Assembly (NCBI RefSeq): GCF_001642835.1 | Contig: NZ_LXEI01000009.1 | Coordinates: forward strand, 124,001 to 188,000 | Direction: 5' to 3' | Source of the DNA: Pseudotamlana agarivorans | Lineage (GTDB): Bacteria > Bacteroidota > Bacteroidia > Flavobacteriales > Flavobacteriaceae | DNA length: 64,000 nt | Part shown: piece by piece, positions 8,879-18,328 of the stretch | Layout of the letters: every line of letters begins with the position of its first letter | Numbering within the stretch: position 1 is the stretch's first letter | Made by a program: the position numbers and the translations under genes | The notes under the pieces: model-generated | Told to the model about the DNA's origin: nothing | The model's input: the letters and a program-made list of their open reading frames with translations, nothing else | The model's database searches: none

Positions 8879-9625
8879 TTAATGGTCTTCTTTAGGTAAT
8901 TTGGCTAATTCTGCTGCCGCCGATAAAATGGTATCATTATTTTCATCTTTAATAATATGACCATCTTTTAAAACAATAGTTCTACTGCTAAACATGGCGA
9001 TATCAGGTTCGTGGGTTACAAAAGTTATGGTTATACCTTGCGTTTTATTTAACTCTTGAAATAGGGACATAATTTCGTAAGAAGTTCTTGTATCCAAATT
9101 TCCAGTAGCTTCATCGGCCAAAATCATAACTGGATTATTTACTAACGCTCTTGCAATAGCCACACGTTGTTGTTGCCCTCCTGAAAGTTGAGATGGCGTA
9201 TGATGTAACCTTTCTCCTAATCCAACCATTTCTAGAGCTTTTACGGCGCGTTCACGACGTTCGGTATTAGAAACCTTGCTATTGTATAATAAGGGTAATT
9301 CTACGTTTTCTATTGCCGATGTTCGAGCCAATAAATTATAGGATTGAAAAATAAATCCGATTTTTTCGTTTCGAATTGTGGCCAATTCATTTTTAGAAAG
9401 TGCTTTTACTTTAACACGGTCTATTTCATAATCGCCAGATGTGGGTTGATCTAAGCATCCTAAAATATTAAGCATAGTGCTTTTTCCCGATCCACTGGAA
9501 CCCATTATAGTCACAAACTCCCCCTCTTTTATAGCAAACGAAATACCTTTTAACGCATGAACCGTTTCTGTTCCCATTGTAAACTCACGCTTTAAATCCT
9601 CAATTTTTATGATGTCTTTTTTCAT
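8879..9625 (-). CDS. ABC transporter ATP-binding protein, MacB/LolD family
   Basis: A 248-residue ATPase with Walker A GSSGSGKS (about 42-49), Q-loop [10 protein letters not shown], signature LSGGQQQR, Walker [11 protein letters not shown] and the switch histidine in FVTHEP. This is the LolD/MacB/FtsE type of cytoplasmic motor that drives type VII permeases. It lies between the adaptor gene (16 nt gap) and the permease gene (2 nt gap) in the same operon. Confidence 0.96.
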   Translation of the reverse strand: MKKDIIKIEDLKREFTMGTETVHALKGISFAIKEGEFVTIMGSSGSGKSTMLNILGCLDQPTSGDYEIDRVKVKALSKNELATIRNEKIGFIFQSYNLLARTSAIENVELPLLYNSKVSNTERRERAVKALEMVGLGERLHHTPSQLSGGQQQRVAIARALVNNPVMILADEATGNLDTRTSYEIMSLFQELNKTQGITITFVTHEPDIAMFSSRTIVLKDGHIIKDENNDTILSAAAELAKLPKEDH

Positions 9626-9641
9626 GATCGTTTACTTTATG

Positions 9642-10862
9642 TTATTTTTTTCCTGGTGGTTTAGGCATAAATGGGCTATCTCCAGAGCCTTGTCGTTCAG
9701 GCATTTTAGACCCAGAATCCGATTTTAAACTGTACACAAGCTTTTCACCAGCTTGAATGCCACTTAATATCTGAACATTCACGCCATCACTAGCGCCTAT
9801 TTTTATTGCTTTTGGTTTTAACAAGCCATTTTGACCTTCAACCCAAACAATCGTGCTTTCATCCGTTGTAGACCGAGGGCCATCAACATCCTTTGGAGAA
9901 GGGACATCTAATCCCAGTTGTTTATTAAACGCTTCTAATACAGGTGGTTCTGGATGAAAATTAACGGCTTTCGCTTCCGTTGTTAACACATCATTCAACT
10001 CTAATGTATAGATTGAAATAGTTGCCGTTAATCCTGGTTTAAGTTTTAAATCTGGGTTATCAGCTTTAATAACCACGGTATAAGTCACCACATTTGAGGT
10101 TATGGTTGGATCTAAACGAACTTGAGTTACAACCCCTTCAAAAATTTCACCTATATAAGCATCAACCGTAAAGGTGACACGCTGACCTTCTTTCACTTCA
10201 CCAATATCAGCTTCATCAACATCGGCTTCCACTTGCATTTCTTTTAAATCTTTAGCAATGGTAAATAAAGTAGGTGTACTTAAACTCGCAGCTACGGTCT
10301 GCCCCTCATCTATATCACGTGATAATACCACACCATCAATTGGCGAATAAATATTCGCGTACTCTAAGTTTGTTTTAGATTTTTGAAGATCGGATAAACG
10401 TTGAATAGCGGTACTTTTAGCAGTTTCATAGTTATAAACTGCATCATCATAATCCGATTTACTAATGACTTGTTTTGAATACAAGGTATTTTGTCTTTCA
10501 AAAATCGTTTTCATATAATTGCGTTGCGTGACAGCATTATCATATGCTGCTTGGGCTTGAGTGGTTTCAGCTTTTAAATTTGTTTTATCCAACTCGGCTA
10601 TAAGTTGCCCCTCTTTAACTACACTGTTATAATCCACGTATATTTTTTCCACCACACCAGAAACTTGGGTACCTACTTCTACTTGCGTAATAGGCTCTAT
10701 AGTTCCTGTTGCGGTAACCATAGTTGTAACATCCCCTTTTTTAACCACTATAGTGTTTGCGGTTATTAAATTAGTAGTCTCCTTACCTATAAAGCTATAG
10801 GCGCCCCCTGTAATTACTAGTATCGCAATACTGAATAGAATAATATTTTTTTTCGTTTTCAT
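9642..10862 (-). CDS. HlyD/MacA-type periplasmic adaptor protein
   Basis: A 406-residue membrane fusion protein. An N-terminal membrane anchor (residues 7-24) is followed by a lipoyl-like half (TGTIEPITQVEVGTQVSGVV), an alpha-helical hairpin rich in A, Q and T at about 95-165, the second lipoyl half (IYSPIDGVVLSRDIDEGQTV), beta-barrel and membrane-proximal domains, and a polar Pro/Lys-rich tail. It bridges the permease and the outer-membrane channel. It overlaps neither neighbour and is 5 nt from the tolC-like gene. Confidence 0.95.
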   Translation of the reverse strand: MKTKKNIILFSIAILVITGGAYSFIGKETTNLITANTIVVKKGDVTTMVTATGTIEPITQVEVGTQVSGVVEKIYVDYNSVVKEGQLIAELDKTNLKAETTQAQAAYDNAVTQRNYMKTIFERQNTLYSKQVISKSDYDDAVYNYETAKSTAIQRLSDLQKSKTNLEYANIYSPIDGVVLSRDIDEGQTVAASLSTPTLFTIAKDLKEMQVEADVDEADIGEVKEGQRVTFTVDAYIGEIFEGVVTQVRLDPTITSNVVTYTVVIKADNPDLKLKPGLTATISIYTLELNDVLTTEAKAVNFHPEPPVLEAFNKQLGLDVPSPKDVDGPRSTTDESTIVWVEGQNGLLKPKAIKIGASDGVNVQILSGIQAGEKLVYSLKSDSGSKMPERQGSGDSPFMPKPPGKK

Positions 10863-10867
10863 GTCGA

Positions 10868-12199
10868 TTATAATTTAATGTCGTTTCCTTGATAAAATTG
10901 AAGTAATTGGTGATATAAAATATTTAAGTATTTGGCCTGATTATAATTCTGTTGTGCAGTAGTATAAGTGTTTTGATTAATAATTAAATCTGTGGTACTT
11001 AAGTCACCTAATTCGTATTTAGTTTTAGCTAAATTATACGATTGTAAAGCTGATTCTTGTGAAGCCTCGGCTGCTAAAAGTTGTTTTTGGGCCGACAGTG
11101 CGTTTTGATAAGCAGTTTCTACTTTTTTAAATATTTCTTTCTCTGTAGATTGCTTCTGAATTTGAGCCCGTTCTATATTAATCTCAGCTGTTTTTACAGC
11201 ATTTTTTGTTTCGTTTCTATTAAAAATGGGAATCGATAAACTCAATCCTATTTTCTGATTAAAATTGATATTCAATTGATCAGCAAAATTCACATCGGCA
11301 ATACTTGTATACCCAGAACCTACGCTCCCTATTAATGATAACGTTGGCAAATAGGCGCCTTTAGCAATTTGTAGTTCCTTTTCATTTATAGCGATATCTA
11401 AATCGCTAGTATTCATTTCTGGAAGTATATTTAGCGCTTTATTATAAATAGCTATTTTATCCTCTTCAAGATTAATTAGATCTATATCGTCAGGAATTGA
11501 TTCAACTTCAATAGTATCTAGAGGTCCGAGTTCTAAAAGTTGTTTTAAAGTAATAAGGTATTGCTGATAATTGTTTTTCGCAGTAATAACATTATACTTA
11601 TTAGTTGCTGCTTGCGATTGAGCTTCGGTATAATCGTTTAGAGCTATAGTACCAGCATCCAAACGCGCTTTAGCTTGAACCACTTCGTTTTCTGAAGCTA
11701 CTAAATTATTTTCTGCAATAAGAATATCTTCTTTAGCGTATAGTATTTGAAGGTAGTTTTCTAAAATACTGACGATAATATTATTTTTAGCTTCTTCTAC
11801 TAAAAATTCATTTTGCTCAACAAATAATTTGTTTTGTTTAACCTGATTTGTAAGCTGGCTCCCTTGATACAGCGTCATGGAACTTGTAACTCCTATATTT
11901 GAAGAGTATATCTGATCTGTTACATAATCGCTCGTAATTGGGTCGATGGTATTTCCGTTAGAAAAATTTTGAGAAAGGCTACCAAATAGATTCGGCAATT
12001 TTTGAGATTTTGCACGATTGTAATCAACCTCCGAAATTTCCTTTCCTAAATCGGCATCTTTAACTGTAATATTATTTACTACGGCATAATTAATACAATC
12101 TTCTAACGACCATATTTGTGGTTTTGCTATAGTGTCATTAGTTTGAGCTGAAACTATAATCACAAAGAAAAAGCAAAATATTTGAGAAATTATTTTCAT
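10868..12199 (-). CDS. TolC family outer-membrane efflux channel
   Basis: A 443-residue outer membrane factor with a cleavable signal peptide (MKIISQIFCFFFVIIVSAQ). Two OEP repeats have long helical segments such as SENEVVQAKARLDAGTIAL and its echo QSYNLAKTKYELGDLSTTDL, the usual duplicated arrangement. The start at 12199 puts the signal peptide at the N-terminus. An in-frame ATG at 12220 adds seven residues. It is the first gene of the four-gene efflux operon. Confidence 0.93.
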   Translation of the reverse strand: MKIISQIFCFFFVIIVSAQTNDTIAKPQIWSLEDCINYAVVNNITVKDADLGKEISEVDYNRAKSQKLPNLFGSLSQNFSNGNTIDPITSDYVTDQIYSSNIGVTSSMTLYQGSQLTNQVKQNKLFVEQNEFLVEEAKNNIIVSILENYLQILYAKEDILIAENNLVASENEVVQAKARLDAGTIALNDYTEAQSQAATNKYNVITAKNNYQQYLITLKQLLELGPLDTIEVESIPDDIDLINLEEDKIAIYNKALNILPEMNTSDLDIAINEKELQIAKGAYLPTLSLIGSVGSGYTSIADVNFADQLNINFNQKIGLSLSIPIFNRNETKNAVKTAEINIERAQIQKQSTEKEIFKKVETAYQNALSAQKQLLAAEASQESALQSYNLAKTKYELGDLSTTDLIINQNTYTTAQQNYNQAKYLNILYHQLLQFYQGNDIKL

Positions 12200-12341
12200 T
12201 GTTTTGAATGTGTTTATCATTTAACACTTCAAAATTCAGATTATATCCTCTACATATAAAAGACAATATAAGTTTGCCACTTTTTTCTAGACGAATCCCC
12301 GTATTTTAACGATGAGATTTTTTGAGACCATGGACTAAATT

Positions 12342-12372
12342 AAAAAAGCTCTAGACAGACTAGAGCTTTTTT
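12342..12372 (-). terminator. rho-independent terminator
   Basis: The stem is AGCTCTAG/CTAGAGCT with loop ACAGA, flanked by A and T runs on both sides. It lies 20 nt downstream of the stop of the J-domain/KTSC gene and upstream of the efflux operon, separating the two transcription units. Confidence 0.8.
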
Positions 12373-12392
12373 AAAGTTTTATAAAAGGTTAA

Positions 12393-12842
12393 TTAAGCTG
12401 TTTCAAGCTCACGTTTTGCCATTCTATATTGATACTTAGGATAAATAGAGCGTTTAGCAAATCGATTTAGTTTATTACTATTAATCATTTTAATATAAAC
12501 CTGTTTTGTAACCCCAAAATACTCATAGGTGGTACCATCCGTAAAAGTGATTTCTAGCAACAAACCTTTGTGATGGTAATCGGCAATACCAGAATTTGTA
12601 ATGGTTTCTGTATAGGCTTCTAAATTCGCTGCTAAGGTTTCTGGCGCAATACTTACTAGAAAATGGTAGCCATCAATAATTTTACGGCTATTAATTTCAG
12701 CTTCTTCTTTTAAAGCATCACCATCTTGAAACTTATCAGGATGCCATGCTTTAACCAAATCCCGGTAACTTTTCTTTAAAGCCTTTAACTCGATTTCGTT
12801 TTCAACTCCAAAGAGTTTTTTATATTCATTTATGCGCTTCAT
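12393..12842 (-). CDS. J-domain protein with C-terminal KTSC domain
   Basis: A 149-residue two-domain protein. The N-terminal J-like domain (about 3-65) keeps the HPD tripeptide in VKAWHPDKF, so it should stimulate an Hsp70. The C-terminal KTSC-like domain (about 90-145) contains LLLEITFTDGTTYEYFGV and a basic tail (SIYPKYQYRMAKREL). KTSC domains are linked to nucleic-acid proteins such as lysyl-tRNA synthetase fusions. The ATG at 12842 is preferred because the longer frame starts at a TTG inside the -7 box. A helicase gene lies 79 nt upstream on the same strand. Confidence 0.85.
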   Translation of the reverse strand: MKRINEYKKLFGVENEIELKALKKSYRDLVKAWHPDKFQDGDALKEEAEINSRKIIDGYHFLVSIAPETLAANLEAYTETITNSGIADYHHKGLLLEITFTDGTTYEYFGVTKQVYIKMINSNKLNRFAKRSIYPKYQYRMAKRELETA

Positions 12843-12863
12843 ATCATCTTTATTTTGAAGCAG

Positions 12864-12897
12864 CAAAAGTAGGTGTAAAAATCACATGAAATACAAA
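12864..12897 (-). promoter_or_regulatory. promoter of the J-domain/KTSC gene
   Basis: On the minus strand TTTG (12894-12897), a 22-nt spacer and TACTTTTG (12864-12871) match the Bacteroidota TTTG/TAnnTTTG promoter. The implied leader to the ATG at 12842 is only about 17 nt. Confidence 0.6.
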
Positions 12898-12921
12898 AAG
12901 CAACAATTAAAAAATCACTGA

Positions 12922-14235
12922 TTATAAGACGGTTACACGAACCTTCTTGTTTTTTAATCTGGTGTTGTTTAGTTTTTGAACTAAAGTATTAGCTAGAGCT
13001 AACGGAACTCCTACAAAAGCACAGTCTACTTTAAGTTCAATAACACCCAGCTGGTCTTTATTTATACCGCCTTGTTTAAAAAATAATCCTGCTATATCAC
13101 CTTTTGAAATTTTATCTTTTCGGCCACCAGAAATAAACAAGGTTTCCCAATATTGTTCAATTTTAGGGGCTTTCTTTGAAATATTGATACCCTTAACATC
13201 TTTGATAAATTCTGGTAATATTTCGTTCTCCCACTTTAAAATATAGGCCGTTCCTTTAGCGTTAACACGCGCTGTTCTTCCGTTTCTGTGAATAAACTCT
13301 TCTTCGTGACGTGGTAATTCATAATGAATGATATGATTCATTTCTGGAATATCAATCCCTCGAGCCGCCAAATCTGTAGCCACTAAAACCTGACAACTTC
13401 CGTTTCTAAACTTTATTAGCGCCCTTTCTCTGTCTTTTTGCTCCATCCCACCAGAAAAGCAAGCATGACTAATTTTGTTGCGTTTTAAAAAAGCACTCAC
13501 TTCGCTAATGCTATCTCTTAAATTACAAAATATAATGCCAGGTTTGTCGCCAATATGCGCTACCAATTCTAACAAAGTCCCTAACTTATTAGCCTTTGGA
13601 GAAACCACGGTTTTTATGGCTAATTGCGATGTTTTTTTGGTGTTTAAGTAATTGACTGTAATAGGCTTGTCCAACCTTACAAAACCAGGGATTTTAACAC
13701 CTTGCGTTGCTGAGGTTAAAATACGTTTGTTAATACTTGGTAATTGCCCAATAATGGCCTTCATTTCTTCTTCAAAACCATCTTCTAGTGATTTATCAAA
13801 TTCATCTAGAATAAGCGTTTTAATGCTTGTTTTTTCAAAACGATTGGCATCAAAATGATCTAATAATCTTCCCGGCGTTCCGATTAAAATGGCAGGATTA
13901 TGCTTTATTTCAATTTTATCTTTGGAAATAGGTCTGCCTCCATAAACGGCATTCACTTTAAAACCAGATCCCATCGAGCGTACCACTTGTTCAATTTGAA
14001 TCGCTAATTCTCTTGATGGCACGATAACCAACGCCTGAATTTCTTGCGATTCAGGATCCAAAACTTCTAATAAGGGTAGTAAAAACGCTAGTGTTTTCCC
14101 CGTTCCAGTCGGTGACAATAAAACAGTATTTGTATTCGATTCGATAACCGAAAAAGCCTCTTCTTGCATCGGATTTAAAGCTTGAATATTTAATTTATTT
14201 AAAATATCCTGTTGATTTTTTATGTCGTTAGCCAT
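12922..14235 (-). CDS. DEAD-box RNA helicase, DbpA-like
   Basis: A 437-residue ATP-dependent RNA helicase. It has motif I SPTGTGKT (41-48), Ia PSRELA, Ib GTPGR, motif II DEFD (144-147) in place of DEAD, motif III SAT, motif V ARGIDI and motif VI HRNGRTAR. The last 75 residues (DIAGLFFKQGGINKDQLGVI onward) resemble the DbpA RNA-binding domain, which targets 23S rRNA helix 92 in E. coli. Its start overlaps the stop of the next helicase gene by 1 nt, so the two are translationally coupled. A role in large-subunit assembly is inferred. Confidence 0.92.
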   Translation of the reverse strand: MANDIKNQQDILNKLNIQALNPMQEEAFSVIESNTNTVLLSPTGTGKTLAFLLPLLEVLDPESQEIQALVIVPSRELAIQIEQVVRSMGSGFKVNAVYGGRPISKDKIEIKHNPAILIGTPGRLLDHFDANRFEKTSIKTLILDEFDKSLEDGFEEEMKAIIGQLPSINKRILTSATQGVKIPGFVRLDKPITVNYLNTKKTSQLAIKTVVSPKANKLGTLLELVAHIGDKPGIIFCNLRDSISEVSAFLKRNKISHACFSGGMEQKDRERALIKFRNGSCQVLVATDLAARGIDIPEMNHIIHYELPRHEEEFIHRNGRTARVNAKGTAYILKWENEILPEFIKDVKGINISKKAPKIEQYWETLFISGGRKDKISKGDIAGLFFKQGGINKDQLGVIELKVDCAFVGVPLALANTLVQKLNNTRLKNKKVRVTVL

Positions 14236-15581
14236 TATTGCTTTTTCTTTTTATGCTTTTTAGCGCCTTCAGGATTTGGAATTACCGTGGCGTTTTGAGC
14301 TAAATAATTTGCTAATATTTTATCAACTAGTTCTTCTTTGGTTAAATGATGAAATATGGTTTTTATCTTAGCTTTTAAATCTTCTGAAACCTCACGATTA
14401 GGTTTAGTTTTAAATATTTTTTTAGCCCATAACAACGTATTATTTTCTTCTATACTTTGAGCATCGGCTTTTTTAAAGGTCTTAAAAGTAATGCCTAATT
14501 CATCTTCAAAATCGGCGATATCAATAACTTCTTCTTCCTGTAAAATGGTTAAAGAAAGCCCTTTTGCTCCTGCTCTAGCCGTTCTTCCACTTCTATGTAC
14601 ATAGGCATCATAAGTATCTGGTAAATGATAATTTACAACGTAAGACAGGTTTTTAACATCAATACCACGAGCAGCTAAATCGGTAGCAACCAAAATATCG
14701 ATATGTTCATCTCTAAATTGCCCCATAATACGATCACGAATACCTTGAGACAAACTACCATGTAACGCTCCTGATGAAAATTTATTAATCGCTAAATTTT
14801 TAGCCAATTTATTAACAGCAGCCTTGGTTTTACAAAAAATAATACCACGTTCTCCTTCTCTAGAGTTTAAAAAATGCATTAAAACCTCTAATTTTTCAAT
14901 AGGCTCTACAACAACATATTGATGATCGATAGCTTGATGACCAACCGTTTCCATATCGGCTTCAATATGTACTACATGTTTAGACATGTAATTTTGAACC
15001 ATTTGTTTTATGTAACCAGGCATGGTTGCTGTAAATAATAAGGTTCTTCTGGTTTTAGGAAGCTCATCTATAATGGCATCCACCTCTTCCTTTAAAGCAC
15101 TTACCATTTCATCAGCTTCATCTAAAACAAAATAATTTATGCTTTTCAGATTAATGGCTTCACGTTTAACTAAATCTACCAAACGACCAGGTGTAGCAAT
15201 TATAATTTGAGGCTGATTGGTTAAAGCTTCAATCTGTGGCTTTATGGGTGTTCCTCCGCATAAAGAGACGATTTTAATTTCTGCGCTATTTGAAGCTAAA
15301 GATTGTAAATTGTTATAAATCTGCTGTCCTAGTTCTCTTGTAGGTGCAAGGATTAAGGTTTGAATATCTTTATTTTCTACATCTACCAATTGTAATAAAG
15401 GCAAGCCAAAAGCGGCTGTTTTTCCTGTACCTGTTTTTGCTAAAACAACCAGATCATCTTTCTGATTTAAAACTACCGGAATCGCTTTTTTCTGAACATC
15501 TGTTGGTTCAGAAATTTGTAAATCGATTAAACTTTGTTGGAGTTGTTCGTTAATTCCTAAATCTGAAAACTGTTTTAACAT
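14235..15581 (-). CDS. DEAD-box RNA helicase
   Basis: A 448-residue RNA helicase with a Q-motif region (SEPTDVQKKAIP), motif I AKTGTGKT (48-55), Ia PTRELG, motif II DEAD (154-157), a TAT motif III, motif V ARGIDV and motif VI HRSGRTARAG. The C-terminal extension ends in a very basic tail (GAKKHKKKKQ), typical of rRNA- or mRNA-binding cold-adapted helicases. The start at 15581 is used because the longer frame begins at a GTG upstream of the -7 box. It is the first gene of a two-helicase operon. Confidence 0.93.
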   Translation of the reverse strand: MLKQFSDLGINEQLQQSLIDLQISEPTDVQKKAIPVVLNQKDDLVVLAKTGTGKTAAFGLPLLQLVDVENKDIQTLILAPTRELGQQIYNNLQSLASNSAEIKIVSLCGGTPIKPQIEALTNQPQIIIATPGRLVDLVKREAINLKSINYFVLDEADEMVSALKEEVDAIIDELPKTRRTLLFTATMPGYIKQMVQNYMSKHVVHIEADMETVGHQAIDHQYVVVEPIEKLEVLMHFLNSREGERGIIFCKTKAAVNKLAKNLAINKFSSGALHGSLSQGIRDRIMGQFRDEHIDILVATDLAARGIDVKNLSYVVNYHLPDTYDAYVHRSGRTARAGAKGLSLTILQEEEVIDIADFEDELGITFKTFKKADAQSIEENNTLLWAKKIFKTKPNREVSEDLKAKIKTIFHHLTKEELVDKILANYLAQNATVIPNPEGAKKHKKKKQ

Positions 15582-15596
15582 GGCTATTTTTTTGAG

Positions 15597-15604
15597 CAAA
15601 GATA
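15597..15604 (-). promoter_or_regulatory. -7 promoter box for the helicase pair
   Basis: TATCTTTG on the minus strand matches TAnnTTTG exactly and lies 15 nt before the ATG at 15581. A clear -33 TTTG is not seen. Confidence 0.5.
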
Positions 15605-15772
15605 GCGACACTTTTGCTCTGGGGATTACTATTTACTTCGTAATTCCTTTATAAGATGAAATTGTTATGATATTTAGGCCAAACACAAACTATTAGAAGT
15701 TCACTAAGGTACTTTGAAAGTCAATTTAAAGTGTCAAAAGAAGTTCTGAAACTGAAAACAACTTTTAGTATT

Positions 15773-16771
15773 TTAATTTCCTTTGATACGAACCCATAAA
15801 TCCGCCATTAGATTCTTAGCATCTCTACCATCTTTTGGAGTTTCTACAAAAATAACTTCTCCGTTTTCCAAAACTTGAATTTCATATTGAAAAACAAACT
15901 GATTGTTATCGGGTTTAATCCCCATGGTTCCAAAACGGAGGTCGTTAAAATATAGTTTGTCATTCTTCTTTGTAATAGTATACCAACCTTTCGAGATATG
16001 AATCATACGTTTTACTTTGTCGTTATTTCTCAAATCTCCCAAGTATTCATGATGTTTAGGGTATCTATGGAATGTTATGGGCTTTGTATCAAAAAAAGAA
16101 TAATACCCTACCAAATAAGCATCTTTGGTATCAATATTTGCAGTCCATAAAATGGTATTTAACGGTGTAGGTCGTGTATCAATTTGAGTATATAATATGT
16201 TTTGAGTTGTTAGATCTTTCTCAAATTTAGTATAAGCCCATCCTTTTAACGGGACTGTGATAACTAAATAAGCACTACTCACCATAAGTCCGTAATTATT
16301 ATAGAGACGCCTTTTTCGTGATACTCTTTTCTGAAACATCGTTAGAATTAAAAAAATAATAAATGGCAATGTGTAGAGAGGATCTATAACAAAAATCGAC
16401 TTAAAAGCAAGAGGGTAATCTATAGGCCAAAACAGCTGTGTTCCCCATGTCGTAAAAGCATCTAGAAGCGGATGGGTTATAAAACACCAGAAAAAGAGCC
16501 AGGACCAGCCCTTAAAATCTTTATATTTTTCATACTTGGAGACGATCCAACCAAAAATAGGTCCGAAAATAACCGAAAAAAAGATGGAATGTGTAAATCC
16601 GCGATGAATTTCTAAAGCTGAAACCGTATCAGTAAAATGTGATGCTAATACATCTAAATCTGGAATGGTGCCTGCAATAGCACCATATAGCATAGCTTTA
16701 TTGCCTATTTTTTTACCTAATACAGCTTCACCAACGGCGGCACCTAAAACGATTTGGGTAAGAGAATCCAT
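15773..16771 (-). CDS. Membrane-bound metal-dependent hydrolase (YdjM/PF04307 family)
   Basis: A 332-residue membrane protein. The N-terminus MDSLTQIVLGAAVGEAVLG and the motifs IPDLDVL, HRGFTHS and HPLLDAFTTWG are the conserved acidic and histidine residues of the LexA-binding, inner-membrane-associated hydrolase family. Several hydrophobic helices occupy the first 200 residues, and the C-terminal 130 residues form a soluble domain. The substrate is unknown. The gene is apparently monocistronic, with no obvious partner nearby. Confidence 0.88.
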   Translation of the reverse strand: MDSLTQIVLGAAVGEAVLGKKIGNKAMLYGAIAGTIPDLDVLASHFTDTVSALEIHRGFTHSIFFSVIFGPIFGWIVSKYEKYKDFKGWSWLFFWCFITHPLLDAFTTWGTQLFWPIDYPLAFKSIFVIDPLYTLPFIIFLILTMFQKRVSRKRRLYNNYGLMVSSAYLVITVPLKGWAYTKFEKDLTTQNILYTQIDTRPTPLNTILWTANIDTKDAYLVGYYSFFDTKPITFHRYPKHHEYLGDLRNNDKVKRMIHISKGWYTITKKNDKLYFNDLRFGTMGIKPDNNQFVFQYEIQVLENGEVIFVETPKDGRDAKNLMADLWVRIKGN

Positions 16772-16841
16772 TTATATCCTTGTATCTTTTTGAAATGGAA
16801 AAGTAACTATTTAAATTTTATAGTTAGTCGTATTTTTGATT

Positions 16842-17393
16842 CTAATCGGATTCCGTTTTATTTTGAATAGAACCTGAATAACGTATAGGTGTTCTTGTGT
16901 TACCAGTTAAAATCATTTCAGATTTTAAATTTGGAAATAGGGTGATATTAACTCGAAAGTTTTCCGAGTTACTTTTTGCTTCAAATGAAATATCATAACT
17001 AGAATCCTTCTTTTGCGTGACTTTATAATTTTTCATAAGCCCTTTAAAAGCAATGGCGCTATCATCACCACCATAACTTCCTCCCATTTGTCGCTCTCCA
17101 AAATAAGGCAAATATGAGGTGATACTATCTCCTGAAATCGTCAAAAAATTGCTGTTTCCTATTAAATTCACAGATCCGCCCTGATTCCCAGGAGGTAATA
17201 ATCGAGCCGCTTGTTGCATGGCCATTGTAGTGGTTGGAAAAGCCCAATCTGAAACAATTTTAAAATCTTTATTGTTAACTGTAGTAGCTAATCGGTCTAA
17301 TTCTGCTTGAGTCGCATTCGTTTTTCCAGAACCACAAGCCATAAGTAATACTACAAAAGTGGCCAATATGTATTTAATGATATTATTTTTCAT
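16842..17393 (-). CDS. DUF4251-type lipoprotein
   Basis: A 183-residue exported protein with a lipoprotein signal (ATFVVLLMAC, acylated Cys at residue 20). The mature part resembles the DUF4251 family common in Bacteroidota: FKIVSDWAFPTT early, SYLPYFGERQMGG in the centre and a repeated beta-strand pattern. The function is unknown. It stands alone, divergent from the DUF1853 gene whose start lies 116 nt away. Confidence 0.82.
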   Translation of the reverse strand: MKNNIIKYILATFVVLLMACGSGKTNATQAELDRLATTVNNKDFKIVSDWAFPTTTMAMQQAARLLPPGNQGGSVNLIGNSNFLTISGDSITSYLPYFGERQMGGSYGGDDSAIAFKGLMKNYKVTQKKDSSYDISFEAKSNSENFRVNITLFPNLKSEMILTGNTRTPIRYSGSIQNKTESD

Positions 17394-17509
17394 CTTGAAA
17401 TATTTAAAAGGTTATAACGAGGAAATTAAAGATGATAACCGTCGGTTATACGATGTTAATTTACATATAAATGAAGGTATTTCAAATGTAAATCCTAATT
17501 TTAGCACTT

Positions 17510-18328
17510 ATGAGTTTCAAGAAAAACCAATTACAGCTACAATATCAGGGCTTTGTAAACACTCCTTTACTATGGAAAAAGTCAGATGTCATGGGATTAC
17601 AGCAGTTATTACTTCCAGAACAAGATGTATCACAATTTACGACGCATGAACAACCAAATCTACGTTTAGGAAAACGTGTTGAGCAGTTTGTATTCTTTCA
17701 ATTATCAAGCTATAACGACATCAATATACTTTTAAAAAACACTCAAATTCAAAACAATAAGCAAACTATTGGTGAAATAGATTGTATTTTACAGCTAGAC
17801 CAAACCCTTATTCATCTTGAAATTGTCTATAAATTTTACTTGTATGATCCGAACCATGGCCAAACAGAAATCGAGCATTGGATTGGTCCCAACAGAAAGG
17901 ATACGTTATTAAAAAAAATAACAAAACTTAAAGACAAACAACTTCCTTTACTTTATAATGAACATACACAAAAAGTATTAAAACCACTGCAACTACAATC
18001 CGAAAGCATAAAACAGCAGGTGTATTTTAAAGCTCAATTATTCCTCCCTTTTGAAGATATTGATGCCCCATTTGATATCCTTAATTCAGCATGTATTAGT
18101 GGATTCTATATCCATTATACTAGAATCACTGAATTACAACACTGTAAGTTTTTTATGCCCGACAAAATTGATTGGCTACAAGAAACCCAAAATCAAGTCG
18201 ATTGGTGTTCTTATTCAGTCTTTTGTGATAGCATAGAACCCGTTATCCAACAAAAAACGGCACCACTTTGTTGGATTAAATTTCCAAAAGGTCGCATTCA
18301 AAAATGTTTTGTGGTCTGGTGGTCATAA
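17510..18328 (+). CDS. DUF1853 family protein
   Basis: A 272-residue soluble protein recognised as DUF1853 by its PLLWKKSDV opening, the LGKRVEQFVFFQLS block, IGEIDCILQLDQTLIHLEIV and the ending CWIKFPKGRIQKCFVVWW. The pattern of E and D residues in EIDCIL and HLEIVYKF resembles a PD-(D/E)XK nuclease-like core (an acidic residue, then ExK-like spacing), but this is only an impression. No signal peptide is present. The gene is monocistronic, with 372 nt of non-coding sequence following. Confidence 0.8.
   Translation: MSFKKNQLQLQYQGFVNTPLLWKKSDVMGLQQLLLPEQDVSQFTTHEQPNLRLGKRVEQFVFFQLSSYNDINILLKNTQIQNNKQTIGEIDCILQLDQTLIHLEIVYKFYLYDPNHGQTEIEHWIGPNRKDTLLKKITKLKDKQLPLLYNEHTQKVLKPLQLQSESIKQQVYFKAQLFLPFEDIDAPFDILNSACISGFYIHYTRITELQHCKFFMPDKIDWLQETQNQVDWCSYSVFCDSIEPVIQQKTAPLCWIKFPKGRIQKCFVVWWS

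Noticed and set aside
17359-17649. A 96-codon plus-strand frame before the DUF1853 gene
   Set aside because: It overlaps both the divergent DUF4251 start and the DUF1853 start in another frame, and its sequence resembles no family.
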